Below, one piece after another: positions 58,516 through 64,000 of a DNA stretch of 64,000 bases. The translations under genes were made by a program, and so were the position numbers. The notes under the pieces were generated by a model, which made no database searches, was not told the DNA's origin, and worked only from the letters and a program-made list of their open reading frames with translations. The DNA is from Rhodosalinus sediminis. Its GTDB lineage: Bacteria > Pseudomonadota > Alphaproteobacteria > Rhodobacterales > Rhodobacteraceae. The DNA lies in the NCBI RefSeq assembly GCF_003385555.1, contig NZ_QOHR01000005.1, positions 158,694 to 222,693 on the forward strand. The letters run 5' to 3'. Numbering within the stretch: the stretch's first letter is position 1; the number at the start of each line of letters is the position of its first letter.

Positions 58516-58800
58516 TCAGCCGAAGAGCACCGTCGGCAGGATGAAGTCGCGCAGCGAGATCACGATGATGATCGCCGCCAGCGGCGCGAGGTCGAGCGGC
58601 CGCGTGTCCGGCAGGATGTTGCGGATCGGCTGATAGATCGGCTCCAGCAGGCGGTTGAGCCCCTCCCAGATGGAGGCGACGACCTGCTGGCGGAGGTTCA
58701 GCACCTGGAAGTTGATGAGCCAGCTCATGATGATGTGGGCGATCATGATGAAGAAGGCCACGTCCAGGATCAGTTTCAGTGGTCCGTAGATCGCCATCAT
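58516..58800 (-). CDS. YggT family membrane protein
   Basis: 94 residues from ATG 58800 (a second ATG follows directly). Two membrane helices (GPLKLILDVAFFIMIAHIIMSWL and PLAAIIIVISLRDFILPTV) flank a loop with LLEPIYQPIRNILP, the YggT/YCF19 signature. The family is linked to membrane and division-related functions or to photosystem assembly in plastids; its role here is unknown. It is read in the same direction as recQ, from a separate leader. Confidence 0.88.
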   Translation of the reverse strand: MMAIYGPLKLILDVAFFIMIAHIIMSWLINFQVLNLRQQVVASIWEGLNRLLEPIYQPIRNILPDTRPLDLAPLAAIIIVISLRDFILPTVLFG

Positions 58801-58925
58801 CGCGCTGTCCTTTCCCCGTCGCCGCCCTGATCTAGCCATGCCGGCCCGGCCGGGCAAGTCTGCCGCGAGGTCGCGGTTGACGCGGGCGACCCGCCGCGTC
58901 ACCCCGCCGGCGAAGGAGACGCGCC

Positions 58926-59492
58926 ATGTATCCCCTCGTGCGGATGGTCAAGGAGGTCTGGGTGGCGCGCGGGGGCGATCCGCTGCCGCTCACCGCGACG
59001 CATGTCTCGCATCACCGCTGCTGGCCCTGGGATCTCGACATCTGGTTCGAGCTCAACAACGGCCGGGCGCTCACGCTCTACGATCTGGGGCGCATCCCGT
59101 TGGCGATGCGCACGGGGCTCGTCGGCGCGCTGCGGCGCAACCGCTGGGGGCTGACGATGGCGGGGGCGAGCGTGCGCTACCGCCGCCGCATCCGCGCCTT
59201 CCAGAGGATCGAGATGCGCTCGCGGGCGGTGACCTGGGACGCGCGCTTCATCTACCTCGAACAGTCGATGTGGACGACCGCGGGGGACTGCGCGGGTCAT
59301 GTCCTCTATCGCTCGGCGGTGACGGGGCGCGACGGGATCGTGCCGCCCGCGACCGTGCTCGCCGCGATGGGACAGGAGACGGCGCCGCCCCCGGTGCCCG
59401 ACTGGATCGCGGCCTGGATCGCGGCGGAGGACGCGCGCCCCTGGCCGCCGATGCAGGACGACGCGGCGCTTGCACGCGGCGGCGCGGCGTAG
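58926..59492 (+). CDS. Hot-dog fold acyl-CoA thioesterase-like protein
   Basis: 188 residues. THVSHHRCWPWDLDIWFELNNGRALTLYDLGR resembles the 4HBT_2 group, where LDxxxHMNNxRY forms the active-site helix; here it is LDIWFELNNGRAL. Later RIEMRSRAVTWDARFIYLEQSMW supports the fold. The substrate is unknown. It starts after a GGCGAAGGAGA site and lies 42 bp before an MFS transporter gene on the same strand. Confidence 0.82.
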   Translation: MYPLVRMVKEVWVARGGDPLPLTATHVSHHRCWPWDLDIWFELNNGRALTLYDLGRIPLAMRTGLVGALRRNRWGLTMAGASVRYRRRIRAFQRIEMRSRAVTWDARFIYLEQSMWTTAGDCAGHVLYRSAVTGRDGIVPPATVLAAMGQETAPPPVPDWIAAWIAAEDARPWPPMQDDAALARGGAA

Positions 59493-59534
59493 TCTCCTGA
59501 CGCGGGGGCGGCGACCGCCCGGAGGGAGAGGGGC

Positions 59535-60896
59535 ATGGCCGCGCCGTCGCTCGGCAAACGCATCTGGGGCTGGTTCTTCTTCGACTGGGCGAGCCAGCCC
59601 TACAACACGCTGCTCATCACCTTCATCTTCGCGCCCTACGTGCAGGAGATGGTGGGCGACGGCAGCCGCGCGCAGAGCGCCTGGGGCTTCGGGATCGGCG
59701 CGGCCGGCATCGTGATCGCGCTCCTCGCCCCCGTGCTCGGCGCGCTGGCGGACACCTCGGGCAACCGGCTGACGTGGATCAAGGGCTTCTCGGCGATGTA
59801 TGTCGCGGGGGCCGGGATGCTCTGGTTCGCGGCGCCCTCGGACTTCGACCTGGTGCTGACGCTCTTCTGGTTCGCGCTGGGCATGATCGGGATGGAGTTC
59901 GCCACGATCTTCACCAACTCGATGCTGCCCGACCTCGGCCCGGCGGAGAAGATCGGGCGGATCTCCGGCAACGGCTGGGCCTTCGGCTACGCGGGCGGGC
60001 TGGTGGCGCTGGTCGTGATGCTGACCCTCTTCGCCGAGAGCGGCGAGACGGGCCGCACGGTGATCGGCATCGCGCCGGTCCTCGGCCTCGACCCGGAGGC
60101 GCGGGAGGGCACGCGCTTCGTCGGGCCGCTCACCGCGCTCTGGTACGCGGTCTTCATGGTGCCCTTCTTCCTCTGGGTGCGCGATCCGAAGCCGCCCGCC
60201 CTGCCCGCCGGCGCGGTGCGCCGCGCGCTCGCCGAGGTGGCGACGACCGTGCGCCACCTGCCGCGCACGCCTTCGCTCTTCGCCTATCTGGGCAGCTCCA
60301 TGGTCTACCGCGACGCGCTGAACGGCATGTACACCTTCGGCGGCATCTACGCCGCCGGGGTGCTCGGCTGGTCGGTCGTGGACGTGGGCGTCTTCGGCAT
60401 CCTCGCCATCATCTCGGGCGCGGTCTTCGCCGTGGTGGGCGGGCGCGCGGACGAGGCCTTCGGCCCGAAGCCCGTGATTACCGCCTGCATCCTGATCCTG
60501 ACCGGCGTGGCGGTGGCGATCCTCTTCGTCTCGCCCACGCGGCTCTTCGGGGTGCCGCTGGCCGAGGGCTCGTCCGCGTCGGACGTGGCCTTCTACATCC
60601 TCGGCGTGACGATCGGCGCGGCGGGCGGCGTGATCCAGGCTGCGAGCCGGACGATGATGGTCCGCCAGGCCGACCCGGCCAAGATGACCGAGGCGTTCGG
60701 CCTTTACGCGCTGGCGGGCAAGGCGACCTCCTTCGTCGCGCCGCTCGCCATAGGCTTCGCCACATGGGCGACGGGCAGCCAGCAAATGGGCGTGACGCCG
60801 CTGATCGCGCTGTTCCTGATCGGGCTCGCGCTGCTCGCCTTCGTGAAACCGGACGGAGACCGCGCCGCATGGTCCGCCGCGCGCGCCTCCGCATGA
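59535..60896 (+). CDS. MFS transporter of the Atg22/UMF1 type
   Basis: 453 residues with twelve predicted membrane helices. The N-terminal WGWFFFDWASQPYNTLLITFIFAPYV is characteristic of Atg22/UMF1-type MFS proteins, and GALADTSGNRLTWIKGF is the loop after helix 2. Substrate is not known for bacterial members. The ATG follows GGAGGGAGAGG. Confidence 0.88.
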   Translation: MAAPSLGKRIWGWFFFDWASQPYNTLLITFIFAPYVQEMVGDGSRAQSAWGFGIGAAGIVIALLAPVLGALADTSGNRLTWIKGFSAMYVAGAGMLWFAAPSDFDLVLTLFWFALGMIGMEFATIFTNSMLPDLGPAEKIGRISGNGWAFGYAGGLVALVVMLTLFAESGETGRTVIGIAPVLGLDPEAREGTRFVGPLTALWYAVFMVPFFLWVRDPKPPALPAGAVRRALAEVATTVRHLPRTPSLFAYLGSSMVYRDALNGMYTFGGIYAAGVLGWSVVDVGVFGILAIISGAVFAVVGGRADEAFGPKPVITACILILTGVAVAILFVSPTRLFGVPLAEGSSASDVAFYILGVTIGAAGGVIQAASRTMMVRQADPAKMTEAFGLYALAGKATSFVAPLAIGFATWATGSQQMGVTPLIALFLIGLALLAFVKPDGDRAAWSAARASA

Positions 60897-60936
60897 GCCG
60901 CGCCCCGTCGCCTTGCCTCACGAGGACCGACCGCCC

Positions 60937-61785
60937 GTGTCGATGCGCCGCCGTTTCGCCGCCGCCCTGATCCTCGCCTGTCTGCCTGCGTCCTGCGCGC
61001 CGCCCGAGGGGGTGACCTTCCTCGGCCGTCACGCGCTCGCGCTGGAGGACCCGCGGGCCGGTGGTTTCTCGGGGCTGGAGCTCGACGCGACGGGCACGCG
61101 GCTCGTCGCCGTCAGCGACCGCGGCGCGCTGCTCGAGGCGCGGCTGCACCGCGAGGGCGGGCGCATCGCGGGGCTCTCGGCGGTGCGGCTGAGCGACCTG
61201 CCGGGCCTGCCGGGCGCGGGCGCCCGTGCGCCCGACGCCGAGGGGCTCGCGCGGCTGGGCGAGCGGCTCTGGATCTCCTACGAGGGGCGGGCCCGCGTCG
61301 CGCGCCACCGGGGCGACACGCTGCCCCGCCCGGCGGCCTTCGCGGCATGGCCCGAGAACCGCGGGCCCGAGGCGCTCGCCGTGGACGGGGCGGGGCGGCT
61401 CTACACCTTGCCAGAGGCGGCGGAGGGCGGCGCCTTTCCGCTCTATCGCTTCGCGGAGGGTCGCTGGCGCCGCATCGGGCGCCTGCCGCGCGACGGCGGC
61501 TTCGTGCCCGTCGGCGCGGATTTCGACGACGCGGGCCGGCTCTACGTCCTCGAGCGTGCCTTCGTCGGGCTCGGCTTCCGCAGCCGCGTGCGCCGCGTCC
61601 GGCCGGGGGACGGCCCGCTGGACCCGGAGACGGTGCTGCCCGCGACCGCGCCGGGCCGGCACGGCAACCTCGAGGGGCTCGCCGTCTGGCGCGACGGGGG
61701 CGGGCGGCTGCGCCTCACGATGATCGCCGACGACAATTTCCTCGCCGTCCAGCGCAGCGAGATCGTGGACTACGCGCTGCCCTGA
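60937..61785 (+). CDS. Lipoprotein with esterase-like phytase/beta-propeller domain
   Basis: About 282 residues. A lipoprotein signal (MRRRFAAALILACLPASC) has a lipobox-like LPAS-C. The mature part (GGFSGLELDATGTRLVAVSDRGALLEARL, DAEGLARLGERLWISYEG, NLEGLAVWRDGGGRLRLTMIADDN) matches the 'esterase-like activity of phytase' family. The GTG at 60937 is 10 bp from GAGGA and precedes the ATG at 60943; either may start. Substrate unknown. Confidence 0.82.
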   Translation: MSMRRRFAAALILACLPASCAPPEGVTFLGRHALALEDPRAGGFSGLELDATGTRLVAVSDRGALLEARLHREGGRIAGLSAVRLSDLPGLPGAGARAPDAEGLARLGERLWISYEGRARVARHRGDTLPRPAAFAAWPENRGPEALAVDGAGRLYTLPEAAEGGAFPLYRFAEGRWRRIGRLPRDGGFVPVGADFDDAGRLYVLERAFVGLGFRSRVRRVRPGDGPLDPETVLPATAPGRHGNLEGLAVWRDGGGRLRLTMIADDNFLAVQRSEIVDYALP

Positions 61786-61878
61786 GCCTTGCGCGACCTG
61801 GCGGAACCCCGTATGCGCGGCGCGTCCGCCATGGGGGCGGGCCAAGTCCCCGACCACCTTGTCAAAACGGGAAAGCTC

Positions 61879-62502
61879 ATGACACGCGCGCATCTGCCCG
61901 GCATCCTCGCCATGGCGGCCATCGTGGTCGCCTCCAACATCCTCGTTCAGTTCCTCTTCGGCCAGTGGCTGACCTGGGGCGCCTTCACCTATCCGCTGGC
62001 CTTTCTCGTCACCGACGTGATGAACCGGGTCTACGGGGTCGGGCCGGCGCGCAAGGTCGTGCTCGCGGGCTTCGCGGTGGGGGTCCTCTGCTCGCTCGTC
62101 GGCTCGCAGATCCAGGGGGAGTTTGGCCCGCTGGTCACCCTGCGCATCGCGATGGGCTCCGGCCTCGCCTTCCTGACGGCGCAGCTTCTCGACGTGGCGA
62201 TCTTCGACCGGCTGCGCGCGGGGCGCTGGTGGCGCGCGCCGCTGGTCTCCACGCTGGTGGGCTCGACCGTGGACACGGCGATCTTCTTCACCGTCGCCTT
62301 CTCCGCCTCGCTCGCATTCCTCGAGCCCGGGAACGACGTCGCCTGGGCGAACGAGGCGCTGCCGCTTCTGGGGGCGGGGCCCGCGGTGCCGCTCTGGGTC
62401 TCGCTCGCCGTGGCCGACTGGATGGTGAAGCTCTCGCTCGCGCTGATCGCGCTGGTGCCCTTCCGCCTGATCGTCGCGCGGCTGACCGCGCGGCCGGCAT
62501 GA
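61879..62502 (+). CDS. Queuosine precursor transporter (YhhQ/DUF165)
   Basis: 207 residues, about six membrane helices. FTYPLAFLVTDVMNRVYG carries the conserved acidic and aromatic residues of the YhhQ family, which imports queuosine precursors such as preQ0/preQ1; VSTLVGSTVDTAIFFTVAF is another family stretch. ATG 61879 follows GGGAAAGC. The 93-nt leader was searched by eye for a preQ1-type riboswitch without success. Confidence 0.88.
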   Translation: MTRAHLPGILAMAAIVVASNILVQFLFGQWLTWGAFTYPLAFLVTDVMNRVYGVGPARKVVLAGFAVGVLCSLVGSQIQGEFGPLVTLRIAMGSGLAFLTAQLLDVAIFDRLRAGRWWRAPLVSTLVGSTVDTAIFFTVAFSASLAFLEPGNDVAWANEALPLLGAGPAVPLWVSLAVADWMVKLSLALIALVPFRLIVARLTARPA

Positions 62503-62556
62503 TTTCTCTTTGCAGGGGCGGCGATCCGTGCCACCCTGTCCGCAACGGCAACAGAG

Positions 62557-62572
62557 AGAAAGGAGGTGATCC
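62557..62572 (+). promoter_or_regulatory. Extended Shine-Dalgarno, perfect 16-nt complement of the 16S rRNA 3' end
   Basis: AGAAAGGAGGTGATCC is exactly complementary to the alphaproteobacterial 16S tail GGATCACCTCCTTTCT. Ordinary sites in this window match four to seven bases. It stands seven bases from a GTG that opens an 18-codon frame. Confidence 0.85.
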
Positions 62573-62573
62573 A

Positions 62574-62630
62574 GTGTCTAGAGAAGCATTGGAGAGAGGT
62601 GTCGGGACAGTCCGGGAGGCGCGCCTCTGA
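62574..62630 (+). CDS. 18-codon ORF with perfect Shine-Dalgarno, upstream of arfB
   Basis: GTG TCT AGA... to TGA, product VSREALERGVGTVREARL. The codon choice (AGA, GCA, TTG) differs from the GC-ending codons around it. The frame sits on the strongest imaginable ribosome-binding site and is followed by several small hairpins (for example TCCGAG/CTCGGA at 62686-62699) and an intrinsic terminator. It could be a leader peptide, a small protein, or only a ribosome-loading device on a short RNA. Confidence 0.55.
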   Translation: MSREALERGVGTVREARL

Positions 62631-62698
62631 GGCAGCCCTGAGGGGCGAGGCCCCCGGATTGGCGCGTGCCTGAACCGGCGCCGCCTCCGAGTTCTCGG

Positions 62699-62727
62699 AA
62701 AGGGCCGTCCGCGGGGCGGCCCTTTTT
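62699..62727 (+). terminator. Intrinsic terminator/attenuator before arfB
   Basis: AAAGGGCCGTCC/GGGCGGCCCTTT stem with loop GCG and five T at the 3' side. It lies 30 bp before the arfB start, so it ends the short RNA that carries the 18-codon frame and could gate transcription into arfB. Confidence 0.88.
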
Positions 62728-62757
62728 CGTGGACGCGACATGCCCCACACTGCGCCC

Positions 62758-63177
62758 ATGCTGCGGATCACCGACGATATCGCCATCGAGGAGTGGGAGC
62801 TCTCCGAGCAGTTCACCCGCGCCGGCGGCCCGGGCGGGCAGAACGTGAACAAGGTGAGCTCGGCGGTGGAGCTCCGCTTCGAGGCGGCGCGCTCGCCCCA
62901 CCTGCCCGAGCCGGTCAAGCGGCGCCTGCAACGCATCGCCGGCAGCCGCTGGACGAAGGACGGCGCGGTGGTCCTGCGGGTGGAGGAGACGCGCCACCAG
63001 GCCCGCAACCGCGAGATCGCGCGCGAGCGGCTGGCGGAGCTCATCCGCCGCGCGACCGAGCGGCCGAAGAAACGCCTGCCCACGCGGCCGACGCTCGCCT
63101 CGAAGAAACGCCGCCTCGAGGCGAAGAAGAAGCGCGGCGCGGTCAAGGCGCTGCGCGGCCCGGTGGAGGGCGACTGA
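62758..63177 (+). CDS. arfB: Alternative ribosome-rescue factor ArfB (YaeJ-type peptidyl-tRNA hydrolase)
   Basis: 139 residues from ATG 62758; an ATG at 62740 would add six. The N-terminal MLRITDDIAIEEWELSEQFTRAGGPGGQNVNKVSS contains the GGQ motif of class I release factors, and the tail is highly basic (PTLASKKRRLEAKKKR), as needed to enter the empty mRNA channel. ArfB releases peptides from stalled ribosomes lacking a stop codon. Neither start has a visible Shine-Dalgarno sequence, in contrast with the element 180 bp upstream. Confidence 0.93.
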   Translation: MLRITDDIAIEEWELSEQFTRAGGPGGQNVNKVSSAVELRFEAARSPHLPEPVKRRLQRIAGSRWTKDGAVVLRVEETRHQARNREIARERLAELIRRATERPKKRLPTRPTLASKKRRLEAKKKRGAVKALRGPVEGD

Positions 63178-63630
63178 TCACTCCTCCGCGCCGGGGGAGG
63201 GCAGCCGCTCCACCTCCGCCCGGCGCTGCACCCACGAGAGCGCGGCCAGCGCCGCGGCGAGCGCGACGATCACTGCCGAAAGCCCCACGAGGAGCAGCGG
63301 ATCGACCGAGCCGATGTCGATCAGGATGAGCTTGCGCACCACGGCGAGCACGCCGATCGCCAGCACCGCGCGCAACTGCACCAGCCCGCGCCGCCCGGCG
63401 ACCATGAGCTGCACCGAATGCGCGAGCTCCAGCGCGATGATCGCGGCGAGCAGCCGGTCGAAGAGGGTCTGGAACACGGGATAGTCGAGCGCGGCCGCCG
63501 GATCCGCCGCGGCCGTCCCGGTCGCCCGCAGAAAGCTCCACACGGCGAGCGCGATGACCACGACCATCCCGGCCATGAGGACGAAGGCCACCCCCCGCTC
63601 GAAGTGACGGTAAAGGTCGTCGAGTTGCAT
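63178..63630 (-). CDS. PsiE-like membrane protein (phosphate-starvation-inducible family)
   Basis: 150 residues, four predicted membrane helices (FVLMAGMVVVIALAVWSFL, LAAIIALELAHSVQLMVAG, VLAIGVLAVVRKLILIDIG, LVGLSAVIVALAAALAALSW). The pattern ALELAHS and VVRKLILID fits the PsiE family, of unknown function. It is convergent with arfB with no gap. Confidence 0.8.
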   Translation of the reverse strand: MQLDDLYRHFERGVAFVLMAGMVVVIALAVWSFLRATGTAAADPAAALDYPVFQTLFDRLLAAIIALELAHSVQLMVAGRRGLVQLRAVLAIGVLAVVRKLILIDIGSVDPLLLVGLSAVIVALAAALAALSWVQRRAEVERLPSPGAEE

Positions 63631-63867
63631 GGAAGGGGGAACGCTCCCTAGCCTGAATTGGTTTCATGCGCCTCTTGAAAGTCACGCAGCGCACCCCCAA
63701 TTCGTGTGCGATCCCGGCTTAAGGGGTCTCCTGCCCGCGGGTGGTTCCATTTCAGGAATCCTGCGTGTGTCACATGGCAGCCGTTCCTGATGGCTGTTTC
63801 GAGTGATTGGTTAAGGCTGGGCGTAATTCTGCGTTCGCCAGGTTGCCGGGAGAGCAGGAGACGACAA
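63631..63867. other. 237-bp upstream region with lower GC
   Basis: Noticeably richer in A/T than the rest of the window, probably the divergent control region of the PsiE-like gene and the partial ORF to its right. I see no named operator, repeat copy or RNA structure I would defend. Confidence 0.4.
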
Positions 63868-64000
63868 ATGAAGAGATTCACGCGTCGCAACCGCCTGGTC
63901 CGCGAGATCGCCTACACGCTCATCGTGCTGGCTAAGCTAGTGCTTGTGCTGAGAGATCTTGTGGGCCCGGCTCTTAAGGATCGTCTGATCTACCGCTTCG
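63868..64000 (+). CDS. Partial small membrane protein at the window edge
   Basis: ATG at 63868 is preceded by AGCAGGAGACGACAA. The first 44 residues read MKRFTRRNRLVREIAYTL, one hydrophobic helix (TLIVLAKLVLVLRDLVG), then KDRLIYRF; the frame is open at the edge. Codons such as CTA, CTT and AGA are used, unlike the neighbours. Not recognised; it may be a small membrane peptide or a young ORF. Confidence 0.4.
   Translation, partial: MKRFTRRNRLVREIAYTLIVLAKLVLVLRDLVGPALKDRLIYRF

Noticed and set aside
61786..61878. preQ1 riboswitch before the queuosine precursor transporter
   Set aside because: No A-rich tail or H-type pseudoknot pattern could be found in the 93-nt leader.
63648..63890. 80-codon frame on the minus strand at the right edge
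   Set aside because: It overlaps the control region and the partial plus-strand ORF, lacks a ribosome-binding site and resembles no protein.

Overview
This window comes from a GC-rich (about 70% by eye) phototrophic alphaproteobacterium, almost certainly of the Rhodobacteraceae (Rhodobacter/Rhodovulum/Roseobacter group). The evidence is a bacteriochlorophyll a photosynthesis gene cluster with spheroidene-type carotenoid genes (crtA, crtC, crtD, crtE, crtF), an O2-dependent cyclase (acsF with bciE), a puf operon carrying pufC instead of pufX, and the PpaA/PpsR regulator pair. No LH2 (puc), bchG, bchP, bchE, crtB or crtI gene is present; these would have to lie elsewhere. No rRNA, tRNA, CRISPR array, transposase or prophage gene was seen.

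Layout. 1-4131 (+): end of crtA, then bchI-bchD-bchO. 4363-6776 (-): crtD-crtC. 6898-8926 (+): crtE-crtF, divergent from crtD across a PpsR operator. 9041-18025 (+): bchC-bchX-(45-codon ORF)-bchY-bchZ-pufQ-pufB-pufA-pufL-pufM-pufC, followed by dxs (18219-20144). 20354-35958 (-): one very compact run read bchF-bchN-bchB-bchH-bchL-bchM-lhaA-puhA-puhB-puhC-bciE-acsF-puhE-hemA. 36286-38547 (+): ppaA-ppsR, divergent from bchF across a 327-bp control region. From 38811 the DNA is housekeeping: rimP-nusA-ylxR-like-infB (+), a 47-aa ORF, mutT-argJ-parvulin (-), secA (+), two envelope proteins and a hybrid histidine kinase (+), yaaA, recQ and a YggT protein (-), then a thioesterase, an MFS transporter, a lipoprotein, a queuosine-precursor transporter and arfB (+), a PsiE-like gene (-), and a partial ORF at the right edge.

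How it works together. HemA and Dxs supply the tetrapyrrole and isoprenoid precursors. BchI/D/H(/O), BchM, AcsF/BciE, BchF, BchL/N/B, BchX/Y/Z and BchC carry out most of the bacteriochlorophyll pathway. CrtE, C, D, F and A act in spheroidene/spheroidenone synthesis. PufBALM, PufC and PuhA form the RC-LH1 core, assembled with PufQ, LhaA and PuhB/C/E. Tandem TGT-N12-ACA operators in front of crtD/crtE, bchC and bchF/ppaA place these units under PpsR with PpaA as probable antirepressor.

The most interesting observations are: a 16-nt perfect complement of the 16S rRNA 3' end heading an 18-codon ORF and an intrinsic terminator just before the ribosome-rescue gene arfB; a dispersed palindromic repeat (five copies), one of which is translated in frame inside bchB; an unresolved crtD/crtC junction with no normal crtC start; a PufC with three instead of four haem motifs; and an undocumented 45-codon ORF translationally linked to bchX and bchY.
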